In this document: piece by piece, positions 44,430 through 53,473 of the stretch
Layout: the number at the start of each line of letters is the position of its first letter
Numbering within the stretch: the stretch's first letter is position 1
Assembly (NCBI RefSeq): GCF_051245535.1
Contig: NZ_CP195303.1
Location: 1,798,001 to 1,862,000, forward strand
Reading direction: 5' to 3'
Origin: Micavibrio aeruginosavorus_D
GTDB taxonomy: Bacteria; Pseudomonadota; Alphaproteobacteria; Micavibrionales; Micavibrionaceae
Length of the DNA: 64,000 bases
Notes under the pieces: model-generated
Databases searched by the model: none
What the model saw: the letters and a program-made list of their open reading frames with translations, nothing else
What the model was told of the DNA's origin: nothing
Program-made: the position numbers and the translations under genes

Positions 44430-44966
44430 TTATGCCCGCACGACATCCTTCAATTCCTCTTCGGCATGCACCGCACTGCCTTCGCGCTCGAAATCCTCGG
44501 CGTTCAACTGGCGGGAACGGCTCGGGGCCTGATAGGCCAGTTTCGCGTGCGCGCCGCAATAGGGCAGACCCGCTTCCGATGAGCAGCCACAGAAGTGGAA
44601 GTTGGAATCTTTCGGATCACCAACGGGCCAGCGGCACATACGGTCTTTCAATTCGACCATGCTGACGCCTTTGCCGTTATTGGCGGCTTGCGGAATGGCA
44701 ATCGCCACACGCGCCGCAGCCCGTACAGGCACCGCCACGTCCTCGACAACACGCACCGCCGCTTTGACAGCGACCGGAGCAGCATCAGGCGTTTTGCTAT
44801 TTTGTTGAATGGGGGATACACGGTTGGAGAGTTTCAGGCGGTGGGCTTTGCCGATGACGGCGTTGCGGGTCAATCCCCCGCCCAGAGCTTTCGCAATTTC
44901 CGCCGCGGACTTCCCCTCGCCCCACAGCTGTTTTAGAAGAGATACGCGTTCCTCGGTCCAGCTCAT
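44430..44966 (-). CDS. gcrA: Cell-cycle regulator GcrA
   Basis: 178 aa from the ATG at 44966, which is preceded by GGGGAG about 10 bases upstream; the 16-codon longer frame lacks a site. The start SWTEERVSLLKQLWGEGKSAAEIAKALGGGLTRNAVIGKAHRL is the conserved GcrA DNA-binding domain. The C-terminus has RMCRWPVGDP and FCGCSSEAGLPYCGAHAKLAYQ. GcrA binds sigma-70 RNA polymerase and activates promoters with methylated GANTC sites. Six GANTC sites lie in the 231 bases upstream. Confidence 0.93.
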   Translation of the reverse strand: MSWTEERVSLLKQLWGEGKSAAEIAKALGGGLTRNAVIGKAHRLKLSNRVSPIQQNSKTPDAAPVAVKAAVRVVEDVAVPVRAAARVAIAIPQAANNGKGVSMVELKDRMCRWPVGDPKDSNFHFCGCSSEAGLPYCGAHAKLAYQAPSRSRQLNAEDFEREGSAVHAEEELKDVVRA

Positions 44967-45036
44967 TTTTATAGTCTCCCCGTTTGAAATCTCTTTTAAA
45001 GTCGTCACACACACGCATTGATCAGGACAAAGCCCT

Positions 45037-45198
45037 GATTCAAAAAAGAAAATTATTCATTCTGTGCAGTGGGGGTAATGTAACAGGTGGGTGATTCGCT
45101 GGTCCAGAGTCCTGCGAATCACCAGACGTTTTATCCACACATTTGAACGTTCGCACATGCGACGAATCTTGAAACGTGATTTTTCCAAGTCGCGAATC
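45037..45198. promoter_or_regulatory. Cluster of six GANTC (CcrM) sites upstream of gcrA
   Basis: GATTC at 45037 and 45093, GAGTC at 45107, GAATC at 45116, 45164 and 45198 (last base). A 5-base site with one free position is expected about 0.6 times in 162 bases. The sites at 45093 and 45116 lie within an exact 9-bp inverted repeat (GTGATTCGC, 45091-45099; GCGAATCAC, 45114-45122) that surrounds the third site. The region lies in front of the gcrA start, a known type of GcrA/CcrM target. Confidence 0.7.
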
Positions 45199-45210
45199 GA
45201 TCGCAATAAA

Positions 45211-45236
45211 AAAGCGACGCTTTTCAGCATCGCTTT
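45211..45236 (-). terminator. Terminator downstream of era
   Basis: The stem AAAGCGA/TCGCTTT has a 12-base loop; on the leftward strand it is followed by T6. It ends the lepB-rnc-era transcript. Confidence 0.75.
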
Positions 45237-45280
45237 AGAATTTCTACAATCACACGCACTATTATGCGCGGTTGCGGACC

Positions 45281-46204
45281 TTACGCACCGGGGTCGAGGC
45301 CCCAAACGCTGTAACGATCCGGATCATCCATCCAGTTTTCTTTGACTTTGACGAACAACTTCAAATGCACGCGGCATTCCAACAGGGATTCCAATTCCCG
45401 GCGCGATTGCGTCCCGATGGCTTTCAACCGCGTTCCGCCCTTGCCCAGAATAATCGGCTTGTGCGCTTCGCGGGCCAGATAGATGATCTGGGAAATCTTC
45501 ACACTGCCATCATCGAAGCTTTCCCATGTTTCCGTTTCCACGGTGGCGGCGTACGGCAATTCCTGGTGCAAGTTATCGTAGATCTTTTCGCGCGTAATTT
45601 CCGCGGCCAGCAGACGTTCAGGCAAATCCGACAATTGATCGCCCGGATAATGGTGCGGGCCTTCCGGAATGGTTTGTGAAATCCAGTCCAGCACGTCCTG
45701 CACCCCGCGCCCTTTCAGGCCGGAAATCATAAAGGTCGCCGTAAACGGAATGCGATCATTCAATTCCGCACTGATTTTCAGCAATTTGTCGGCGGGCATC
45801 TGGTCGATTTTGTTGAGCAGCAGGATCAGTTTCCGATCCCCCAGCGCGCCATCCTTCACCCGTTTTTCGATGGTGTCCAGCAACGCGCGGGTGTCTTTAT
45901 CAAACCCATCTTTCGACGCATCGATCAGCAGGGCGGTAATATCCGCATCCGCTTCGCCGTTCCACGCGGCGGCGACCATGGCGCGGTCCAACCGGCGCTT
46001 GGGCGCAAAAATACCCGGCGTGTCGATCAGGATGATCTGGGTCGCATCATTATCCGCCATGACGATGCCGCGCACGTTGATGCGGGTCGTTTGCACCTTG
46101 CGATTGACGATGGAGACTTTGGCCCCGACCATCCGGTTGATCAGGGTTGATTTGCCCGCATTCGGGGCACCGATAATGGCAACGAAGCCACAACGTTCGG
46201 TCAT
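45281..46204 (-). CDS. era: GTPase Era
   Basis: 307 aa. G1 GAPNAGKST, G3 DTPG, G4 LLNKIDQ and the C-terminal KH domain with GKGGTRLKAIGTQSRRELESLL. Era assists 16S rRNA maturation and 30S assembly. Its ATG overlaps the rnc stop by four bases (ATGA), so it is cotranslated. Confidence 0.97.
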   Translation of the reverse strand: MTERCGFVAIIGAPNAGKSTLINRMVGAKVSIVNRKVQTTRINVRGIVMADNDATQIILIDTPGIFAPKRRLDRAMVAAAWNGEADADITALLIDASKDGFDKDTRALLDTIEKRVKDGALGDRKLILLLNKIDQMPADKLLKISAELNDRIPFTATFMISGLKGRGVQDVLDWISQTIPEGPHHYPGDQLSDLPERLLAAEITREKIYDNLHQELPYAATVETETWESFDDGSVKISQIIYLAREAHKPIILGKGGTRLKAIGTQSRRELESLLECRVHLKLFVKVKENWMDDPDRYSVWGLDPGA

Positions 46205-46905
46205 GAACGGTTATCCTTTTCTATGATGTCCAGCAGGCGTGTTGCCGCTGCTTTTTCCGCCGTGCGGCGGGATGGTCCTTGTTCAGCCACTTCGTCAAAT
46301 CCTTCGACAAACACCGATACGGTGAAAATGGGGGCGTGGTCCGGGCCGGACCGTTCAATCATTGTATAACGCGGCAACGGGTGTCCGCGCCCCTGTGCCC
46401 ATTCTTGCAATGCGGTTTTCGGGTCACGCGGCGGGCTTAAATCCGCCTGTAACAAATCACCCCACAGGGATTCAATGGCGGACACGCACGGGTCCAACCC
46501 GGCATCCAGATACAGCGCCCCGATGATCGCTTCGATCACATCGGACAGGATATTGTCATTTTCCGCCCCGCCCGCCGCGCGTTCGGAATGCGAGAGATGC
46601 AAGGCCGCACCCAGGTCAATGGCCTGCGCCACCAGCGCCAACGTCGTGCCCGACACCAAAGCCGCATGACGGCGGGCCAGATCGCCCTCGCTTTCATGCG
46701 GGAATGTGTCGAACAAAAACCGCGCCAGCACCAGACCCAGCACACGGTCGCCCAGAAATTCCAGACGTTCATAATTCACCGCCGCGCCCGTTGATGAATG
46801 GGTCAACGCCGCGCGCAATAAATCGGAATTGGCAAAACGATGATTCAAACGATCCTGCAGATCGTTGATGGCCTGATCCATGTCGGGGGTTCCCGCCATT
46901 GGCAT
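46201..46905 (-). CDS. rnc: Ribonuclease III
   Basis: 234 aa from the ATG at 46905; its A is shared with the stop of lepB (TGATG). The catalytic signature ERLEFLGDRVLGLVLARFLF and a later DVIEAIIGALYLDAG, followed by the C-terminal dsRBD (DPKTALQEWAQGRG...), identify RNase III. It cuts double-stranded RNA in rRNA and mRNA maturation. The order lepB-rnc-era is the conserved bacterial one. Confidence 0.97.
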   Translation of the reverse strand: MPMAGTPDMDQAINDLQDRLNHRFANSDLLRAALTHSSTGAAVNYERLEFLGDRVLGLVLARFLFDTFPHESEGDLARRHAALVSGTTLALVAQAIDLGAALHLSHSERAAGGAENDNILSDVIEAIIGALYLDAGLDPCVSAIESLWGDLLQADLSPPRDPKTALQEWAQGRGHPLPRYTMIERSGPDHAPIFTVSVFVEGFDEVAEQGPSRRTAEKAAATRLLDIIEKDNRS

Positions 46906-47777
46906 CAACCCGCCGTTTCCGGAGCGGGTGCTTCGACCTTCACCGGCTCCACCGACATCAGCAGGCGGTTATAGCGAATGGCCCCCGGCCATTTCCACAC
47001 CTCGGCCAGCGATGCGCTGCCGTTGGTGGAGAAGAACAGGAATGAGGCGCGCCCGACAATGTTTTCATACGGAATAAAACCGACATGGTTCATCACGCGG
47101 CTATCCTGTGAATTGTCGCGGTTATCGCCCATGGCGAAATAATGCCCGTCCGGCACAGTGTATTCCGGTGTGTTGTCCAACGGGTGATCATCACCCTCTT
47201 CATAAATACTGTGCACCACACCGTTGGGCAGTGTTTCCAGATATTCATTCATAACCACGATGGACCCGTCTTCGTCCACGCGCTTCAGGCCGACGGATTC
47301 ACGCGGCACGACCTGACGGTTGATATACAGACGACCATCAACCACTTGCACCGTATCGCCCGGCATGCCGACGATGCGTTTGATGTAATCAATGCGCGTA
47401 TTGGTTGGCAATTTGAACACGATGACATCGCCGCGCTCTGGCGTCTCGGCCCAGACGCGGCCCTCAATCGGGGCCAGACCAAACGGAAACGAATACCGGG
47501 AATAGCCATAGGCCGGTTTGCTGACGAACAGGTAATCGCCCACTTCCAATGTCGGCTTCATCGACCCCGATGGAATGTTGAACGGTTCATACAGGAATGT
47601 GCGGATCAACAGCGCCAGCACCACAGCGATCATCGCCGTTTTGATAAATTCGCTCCACTCTTCGCTGGCGCTGAGCGGCGGAGATTTTGGGGCCGCATTT
47701 TGAGCGTTTTTCGGGTCAGCGGGCGTTTGATCGCTCATCGCGGAATTCTCTGTTCTGGAAGGATCGGTGTACGTCAT
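46905..47777 (-). CDS. lepB: Signal peptidase I
   Basis: 290 aa. An N-terminal membrane helix (about 48-64, AMIAVVLALLIRTFLYEPF) is followed by the catalytic Ser in PSGSMKPTL and the Lys in DYIKRIVGMPGD. It cleaves Sec and Tat signal peptides at the periplasmic face. Two starts are possible, the ATG at 47777 and one at 47738 (13 codons later); neither has a strong ribosome site. First gene of lepB-rnc-era. Confidence 0.95.
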   Translation of the reverse strand: MTYTDPSRTENSAMSDQTPADPKNAQNAAPKSPPLSASEEWSEFIKTAMIAVVLALLIRTFLYEPFNIPSGSMKPTLEVGDYLFVSKPAYGYSRYSFPFGLAPIEGRVWAETPERGDVIVFKLPTNTRIDYIKRIVGMPGDTVQVVDGRLYINRQVVPRESVGLKRVDEDGSIVVMNEYLETLPNGVVHSIYEEGDDHPLDNTPEYTVPDGHYFAMGDNRDNSQDSRVMNHVGFIPYENIVGRASFLFFSTNGSASLAEVWKWPGAIRYNRLLMSVEPVKVEAPAPETAG

Positions 47778-47812
47778 GGCTAGGTTTTATCGAATGTTTC
47801 CCGCAAAATCCA

Positions 47813-48223
47813 TTAAATATCCGGAATCGCCTCGATCATCACATGGGCCATGCCCAAAGGCGGTTCATCGGTCAGGGTCAGATGGATCACCGGACGCATC
47901 CCTGTGGGCACCATGGTGGCCAGCCGTTGGGCCGCGCCACCGGTTAAATGCAGGGTCGGTCGCCCGGCCGGATCATTCACCACCCCAATATCCCGCATGA
48001 AAACACCCGCTGCGAACCCCGTTCCCAGAGCCTTGGAGCAGGCTTCCTTGGCCGCAAAGCGCTTGGCGTAGGTGGCAATATGCGTCCCCGCCCCCCGGCG
48101 CGATTCCGCCTTGGCGCGCTCAGTTTCCGTAAAGCATCGCAAAGTGAACCGATCCCCGAACCGGGCGAGGGTTTTTTCAATTCTGCGGATATCGATCAGG
48201 TCTGAACCCGTCCCAATGATCAT
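47813..48223 (-). CDS. acpS: Holo-[acyl-carrier-protein] synthase
   Basis: 136 aa. GTGSDLIDIRRIEKTLARFG at the start and RFAAKEACSKALGTG in the middle are the conserved AcpS motifs, with the Asp and Glu that bind Mg2+. It transfers phosphopantetheine to acyl carrier protein. It precedes lepB by 35 bases on the same strand, the usual alphaproteobacterial order. Confidence 0.95.
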   Translation of the reverse strand: MIIGTGSDLIDIRRIEKTLARFGDRFTLRCFTETERAKAESRRGAGTHIATYAKRFAAKEACSKALGTGFAAGVFMRDIGVVNDPAGRPTLHLTGGAAQRLATMVPTGMRPVIHLTLTDEPPLGMAHVMIEAIPDI

Positions 48224-48391
48224 ATCTTAACAACCAACCTATTGATTTTACTGTATATGCTGCAATAGCACACATCCGCCCCTTGACGGGTAAATCTTTA
48301 TTTAAAACAATAGCATAAAATGAATCTGAGAGAGCAGATTTCGTCGGGCGCGAAAACTTAGACGAATTTCAAAAAAGACATTTTTGAATTC

Positions 48392-49621
48392 ATGGGCAGG
48401 AAGGGGACTCCTTTGCCACGTCGCGCCGCATTTTTGCAATGTGCTTTTGCAATTTTAAAAAACCCGGCATGCCACACGATCATATTCATGATCGCGTTGG
48501 GCGGAACGTTCCTCATTTCCAAACCGGCCTTCGCCGCCTGTACAGCGCCCATCAAAAACGAAGGCGCGATTGAATGGTTCACCGCCGATCAGAAATTCAA
48601 ATATTGCGACAACACCAACTGGGTCACGATCGGAACGGGCGGATCATGGACCGTGAGCGGTTCAGATATTTATTACAACACCGATCTGGTCGGCATTAAC
48701 ACAACAGATCCGGTTGTCGCGCTGGATGTTGGCGGCAGTATGCGCATGGGGGATAACGGCGCCACCTGCACCGCCGCGCGCGAAGGCGCCATGCGATATA
48801 GCGCCAGCAACACAGTTGATTTTTGTGATGGAACGTCATGGAAATCTTTTTCCGGTGTCACACCATCCGCCTGCCCGACAACGGAATACACAACACCAGG
48901 TTCACACACCTTCACTGTTACAACGGGATGCACAAACCTCATTCTTGAATCCTATGGCGCGGGTGGCGGCGGCGGATGGGCCAGTTATGCGGGTGGCGGT
49001 GGTGGTTCATCCCGCATTGAGTATCCGGCCAGCACTATTGTGTCTTTGGGTGGCGGCGGTGGTGGCGGCGGCGGCGATTCCGGCGGGCCCGGCGGCGGCG
49101 GTGGCGGCGGCTATGGCAAAAAATTGATGACCCTGAGCGTGGGCAACGTTTTGAACATCTATGTCGGTCAAGGCGGACAAAACGGATGCAGCAACAACGG
49201 CGGCGCGGGCGGCGATCCATCGGGCGGCACATTGGGAAACACCAGCAATGGCGGAAACTCCACCTATGGCGGCGGGGGTGGTGCCGATTCAGGATACAGG
49301 GGCGGCCTATCCACCTATGGCGGCGGCGGCGGTGGTGGTGATAGCGCCAACAACAACGGTTCCACAACCGATTACGGTGGCGCAGGCGGCGCGGATACCT
49401 CGTATCTGTGCGGCATATCCACCTATGGCGGTCCGTGCGGCGGTTCGAAATCGGGCGGCGGCGGCGGATATGGAATCGGTGATGCCGCCCTGCAAGGTTC
49501 TAGCGGCAATAACAGTGCGGGCGGGACCGCTGCCGGGGGCGGACCCGGCACCGGCGCCAATCCGGGATCAGCATGCATTCGCGGCGGCAATGGAAAAGTT
49601 GTGATCCGCCCGCAACAATAG
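48392..49621 (+). CDS. Secreted glycine-rich adhesin-like protein 1
   Basis: 409 aa. A signal peptide ends at PAFA (about residue 48; a shorter start near 48488 would give the same end). The N-terminal module has two copies of C...YCD(N/G)T(N/S)W around a phage-tail-like VGINTTDPVVALDVGGSM segment. A linker, TTPGSHTFTVTTGCTNLILESYGAGG, leads to a glycine-rich region (about 190-400) of YGGGGG and GGGGGGDSA repeats ending NGKVVIRP. Such proteins resemble tail-fibre and glycine-rich surface proteins. First of three adjacent paralogues. Binding to prey or host cells is inference. Confidence 0.85.
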   Translation: MGRKGTPLPRRAAFLQCAFAILKNPACHTIIFMIALGGTFLISKPAFAACTAPIKNEGAIEWFTADQKFKYCDNTNWVTIGTGGSWTVSGSDIYYNTDLVGINTTDPVVALDVGGSMRMGDNGATCTAAREGAMRYSASNTVDFCDGTSWKSFSGVTPSACPTTEYTTPGSHTFTVTTGCTNLILESYGAGGGGGWASYAGGGGGSSRIEYPASTIVSLGGGGGGGGGDSGGPGGGGGGGYGKKLMTLSVGNVLNIYVGQGGQNGCSNNGGAGGDPSGGTLGNTSNGGNSTYGGGGGADSGYRGGLSTYGGGGGGGDSANNNGSTTDYGGAGGADTSYLCGISTYGGPCGGSKSGGGGGYGIGDAALQGSSGNNSAGGTAAGGGPGTGANPGSACIRGGNGKVVIRPQQ

Positions 49622-49640
49622 GTAAGAAATTTATAAAATC

Positions 49641-50840
49641 ATGTCGAAACATGTAGAACCCATTTTGAAACAAAAAATGCCTGCGTCCCTTGCGGGCGTT
49701 CTGGCGTGCGTCATTCTGGTGGGCGTATCGGCAACGCCCGCATACGCGGCCTGCACATCACCCGCCGCATCCACCGGATCGCTGGAATGGTTTTCCGGCA
49801 CCAGCGAATTTAAATATTGCGACAACACAAACATCTGGATTTCCATCGGCGGAGCCGGGTTGCCCTGGGTCAAAAGCGGCAGCAACATCTATTACAACAC
49901 CGGCAGCGTCGCCATTGGCTCCACAAATCCACAAGGCCTGACCCTGAACGTCAATGGCGGCCTTCGCCTTGCTGATAGCGGCACCGCCTGTAACAGCACC
50001 TACGAAGGCGTGATGCGATACAGCGCCGCAAAGAACATTGAATTTTGCAATGGCACAAGTTGGAAAGCCCTCGCCGGGCCCGGCATTGAAACATGCACGG
50101 TTCAGGAATACACAACGCCGGGCTCCTATTCCTATACCGTCCTTCCCGGATGCGAGGATCTGGCGATCGATGCCTATGGTGCTGGCGGCGGTGGCGGCTA
50201 CGCGAGCTATGGCGGCGGCGGCGGCGGATCGTCCCGCGTTCAGGATGAATCCAGCACGATCCTCGCGCTCGGCGGTGGTGGTGGTGGTGGCGCAGGCGAC
50301 TCAGGCACACAAGGTGGTGGCGGTGGCGGCGGATACGGCAAGAAAATTGTCACGCTGAGCGCTGGTGACAATCTGCTGGTCGTCGTTGGTGAAGGCGGAG
50401 AGAGCGGTTGCGGCACCAATGGCGGGCTGGGTGGCAATCCGGATGGCGGCACATTCGGCAACACCAGCAATGGCGGTAACGCTACATATGGCGGCGGCGG
50501 CGGGGCCGATTCAGGATACCGCGGCGGTATATCCACCTATGGCGGCGGCGGTGGCGGCGGTGATAGCACCAGCAACAGTGGATCGACAACCGATTACGGC
50601 GGCGCGGGCGGGTCGGACAGTCAGTTTGCATGTGGGACATCCACCTATGGCGGGCCCTGCGGCGGCGAAAAATCCGGCGGTGGTGGCGGATACGGCATCG
50701 GCGATATTGTTCTGACCGGTCTGAACGGCAACTCGTTCCAAGGCGGATACGCCGCCAATAGCGGGCCCGGCCAAGGATCGGCGGACGGTTCGTCATGCGC
50801 GCGCGGCGGCAATGGCAAGGTCGTTATTCGCCCCTTCTAA
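49641..50840 (+). CDS. Secreted glycine-rich adhesin-like protein 2
   Basis: 399 aa. Signal peptide ends at AYA (about residue 36). The same plan as protein 1: EFKYCDNTNIW, SVAIGSTNPQGLTLNVNGGL and EFCNGTSWKAL, then EYTTPGSYSYTVLPGCEDLAI and the glycine-rich C-terminus ending NGKVVIRPF. Highly similar to protein 1 in the C-terminal half. It starts 20 bases after it, so the three genes form an operon. Confidence 0.87.
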   Translation: MSKHVEPILKQKMPASLAGVLACVILVGVSATPAYAACTSPAASTGSLEWFSGTSEFKYCDNTNIWISIGGAGLPWVKSGSNIYYNTGSVAIGSTNPQGLTLNVNGGLRLADSGTACNSTYEGVMRYSAAKNIEFCNGTSWKALAGPGIETCTVQEYTTPGSYSYTVLPGCEDLAIDAYGAGGGGGYASYGGGGGGSSRVQDESSTILALGGGGGGGAGDSGTQGGGGGGGYGKKIVTLSAGDNLLVVVGEGGESGCGTNGGLGGNPDGGTFGNTSNGGNATYGGGGGADSGYRGGISTYGGGGGGGDSTSNSGSTTDYGGAGGSDSQFACGTSTYGGPCGGEKSGGGGGYGIGDIVLTGLNGNSFQGGYAANSGPGQGSADGSSCARGGNGKVVIRPF

Positions 50841-50862
50841 TATCAACAGGAAACATGAACGC

Positions 50863-52857
50863 ATGAACACCCAGACATCCCACACGATCCAACGGCGATT
50901 ACTGCGATCCAGCGGGATACTGCTTGTTGCGGGGCTTCTTGCCACCGGATCATGGTCCAGCACCGCGCATGCGGCATGCACCAGCCCAGCCGCCGCGGCA
51001 GGATCAGTTCAATATTCAACCGCCTTGCAAGCGCACCTATACTGCGACGGAACAACTTGGCGAGAATTTTCCGGCTCATTCTGGAGCCGAAACGCATCGG
51101 ACATAACAGAGCTTTATTACAGCGCAGGCAATGTCGGGATTGGCCTGACCACCCCGATCGTGCCGCTGGATGTATCCGGCAGTATTGGCATTGCCTATGA
51201 TTCGCAAGCCTGTACCAGTACGATTGAGGGCACGCTGCGTTATAATCCGGCGGACAAAAACTACTCCTATTGCGATGGAACAAGCTGGAAGATTTTCGTA
51301 TCCGGCTTTCAACCCCCCGCCTATGACTGCGAACCCGTTTCATTCACAACACCCGGCGAACATTCCTATACCGTTCTTGCTGGCTGCACAGCCCTGACAT
51401 TCGATGCGTGGGGCGCGGGTGGCGGCGCCGCATACAGCGTTTATGGCGGCGGCGGCGGCGGATCATCACGCGCTGAAAAAATGTCAGACTCGTCCATCAT
51501 CGCCCTTGGCGCGGGCGGCGGCGGCGGGGCCGGGAACAGTGGCGGCGGCATCGGCGGCGGCGGAAGCGGCGGATACGCAAGGAAGAAAACAACCCTGACC
51601 GCAGGCGATGAACTTTTAATCGTGGTTGGCGGCGGAGGCTATAACGGCTGTAGCGGTACAGGCGGCATCGGCGGATACGTCATGGGCGGCACAGCCACCG
51701 ATACCAACCCCGGCGGAGATTCCACCTATGGCGGCAGCGGGGGCGGCGACAGTGGACAAAGCGGCGGAGACACCACCTATGGCGGCGGCGGCGGCGGCGG
51801 CGATAGCGCCAACAACGCGTCCACATCCAGCTATGGCGGCGCAGGCGGATCAGACCCGTCTTTCACCTGCGGCACATCAACCAATGGCGGGAAGTGTGGC
51901 GCGTATGGCACGGGCGGTGGCGCGGGCTTCGGTACCGGGGACATTGCCCTGTTCGGCCGCCCCGGCAAAGAAGGCACCGGGGGCGCAGCCCCGGAAAGCG
52001 GAACAGGAACTGGTTCATCAACAGGATCTACCTGTTCATCCGGCAGCAACCAGAAGGGCGGCGATGGACAGATCACCATTACACCAACCGCACAACTGAC
52101 ACCGACGCCATGCACACCGATACAGTTTGATACCCCCGGCGAGCATCTTTATACCGTTCCATCCGGTTGCACGACATTGGATATGGAGGCCTATGGCGCT
52201 GGTGGCGGCGGAGCCGTTACAACGGCCTCCGGCGGTGGTGGCGGCGCCAGCGCCGTTCAAATCGCCAACGGCACAATTCAGGTTGTTGCAGGTGGCGGCG
52301 GCGGCGGCGGTGGCAACAGCGGAACCCCGCGCGGCGGCGGTGGCGGCGGTGGGTACGCCATTAAAACAACAACCTATGCCGCAGGCACTATGTTGCGCGT
52401 CATTGTCGGCGAAGGTGGAAGCAATGCCTGTACCGCACGGGGCGGCCCCGGCGGCGGCGGCGGCAGAGATCAAGGCCTGGGCGGTGATTCCGCTGCGGGC
52501 AAAGTCGGTGTGTATGGCGGCGGCGGCGGCGGCGATTCGGGCTATACTGGCGGATCATCCACCTATGGCGGCGCAGGCGGCAGCGGTGACAGCGCCTTCA
52601 ACGGATCAACCACGAACTATGGCGGCGCCGGGGGTGCTGATACTGGCTTTACATGCGGCACATCGACCAATGGCGGGGCGTGTAACCTTCAAAATGGCGG
52701 CGGCGGCGGCGGCATTGGCGATACTGTGATATTGGGCACAGCCGGGTCCGGCGGCACGGGTGGCGCGGCCGCCAATAGCGGCCCAGGAACAGGTGGAAGC
52801 CAGGCCTCCAGTTGCACTCTGGCCGGAAACGGACGCGTGGTGATCACGCCAAACTAA
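50863..52857 (+). CDS. Secreted glycine-rich adhesin-like protein 3, duplicated
   Basis: 664 aa from the ATG at 50863 (AGGAAA 9 bases upstream; the frame starts 17 codons earlier, overlapping gene 2). Signal peptide ends at AHA. After the N-terminal LYCDGTTW and YCDGTSWKIF segments with VGIGLTTPIVPLDVSGSI, the glycine-rich module occurs twice: FTTPGEHSYTVLAGCTALTF... and FDTPGEHLYTVPSGCTTLDM. It is therefore an enlarged version of proteins 1 and 2. The stop overlaps the convergent DUF2062 gene end by a few bases. Confidence 0.87.
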   Translation: MNTQTSHTIQRRLLRSSGILLVAGLLATGSWSSTAHAACTSPAAAAGSVQYSTALQAHLYCDGTTWREFSGSFWSRNASDITELYYSAGNVGIGLTTPIVPLDVSGSIGIAYDSQACTSTIEGTLRYNPADKNYSYCDGTSWKIFVSGFQPPAYDCEPVSFTTPGEHSYTVLAGCTALTFDAWGAGGGAAYSVYGGGGGGSSRAEKMSDSSIIALGAGGGGGAGNSGGGIGGGGSGGYARKKTTLTAGDELLIVVGGGGYNGCSGTGGIGGYVMGGTATDTNPGGDSTYGGSGGGDSGQSGGDTTYGGGGGGGDSANNASTSSYGGAGGSDPSFTCGTSTNGGKCGAYGTGGGAGFGTGDIALFGRPGKEGTGGAAPESGTGTGSSTGSTCSSGSNQKGGDGQITITPTAQLTPTPCTPIQFDTPGEHLYTVPSGCTTLDMEAYGAGGGGAVTTASGGGGGASAVQIANGTIQVVAGGGGGGGGNSGTPRGGGGGGGYAIKTTTYAAGTMLRVIVGEGGSNACTARGGPGGGGGRDQGLGGDSAAGKVGVYGGGGGGDSGYTGGSSTYGGAGGSGDSAFNGSTTNYGGAGGADTGFTCGTSTNGGACNLQNGGGGGGIGDTVILGTAGSGGTGGAAANSGPGTGGSQASSCTLAGNGRVVITPN

Positions 52858-53453
52858 TCGGCGTTTTCATCCTTTTTCCGCTCCGCATGTTCACGGTGCA
52901 AAATCTTGTCGCGCAATTTTTGCAAGCGCTCGGCATGATATGCCTTCTGCATCTGTTTCACAGGCCAGTAGAAAAACACATACGACACAAACCACGACAC
53001 AATGGCCAGCAGATACCCACCGACCATCATTGGCAAAAGCAGCTTGTAAGGATGGGCCAGCAAATAGGACAGTTGCAGCCCCTCAGCCGGTATCGCCAGC
53101 AATCCGGTATAACCGAACAGGCCGAACACCCATTCCCCTAATTCATACGACATCCACCAGATCAGCGGAAACGTCGTCGGGTTGCCAAACAGCGTGCCCA
53201 GAACCGCAGCAAACAAATTCGCGCGCAAGACATAGGCCACCAAGGCGGCCTGAACAAAATGGGTGCCGATCAGGGGACTGAACGAAATCGCCACACCTGT
53301 GGCAATGCCCGCGGTAATGGAATAAGACGAATCAGACCGGCGAAACATGCGGTGGCGGATATAATCCCACGTCCGCCCCCACCCCATGGATGGCCAGAGT
53401 ATTTCACGCAAACGCTTGATCGGGTGCAGCTTGGTGCGGCGGCGAAACAGCAT
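52854..53453 (-). CDS. DUF2062 membrane protein
   Basis: 199 aa. The DUF2062 core IAAGIATGVAISFSPLIGTHFVQAALVAYVLRANLFAAVLGTLFGNPTTFPLIW-type region is followed by two more hydrophobic stretches (about 120-160) and a basic/acidic C-terminal helix (EHAERKKDENAD). Function unknown; it is an inner-membrane protein. Its gene follows rsh by 20 bases on the same strand. Confidence 0.85.
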   Translation of the reverse strand: MLFRRRTKLHPIKRLREILWPSMGWGRTWDYIRHRMFRRSDSSYSITAGIATGVAISFSPLIGTHFVQAALVAYVLRANLFAAVLGTLFGNPTTFPLIWWMSYELGEWVFGLFGYTGLLAIPAEGLQLSYLLAHPYKLLLPMMVGGYLLAIVSWFVSYVFFYWPVKQMQKAYHAERLQKLRDKILHREHAERKKDENAD

Positions 53454-53473
53454 GATGATGTATCACAAACCCG

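Noticed and set aside
45091..45122. The 9-bp inverted repeat upstream of gcrA as a terminator
   Set aside because: There is no T-tract on either side; the GANTC content makes a regulatory site more likely.
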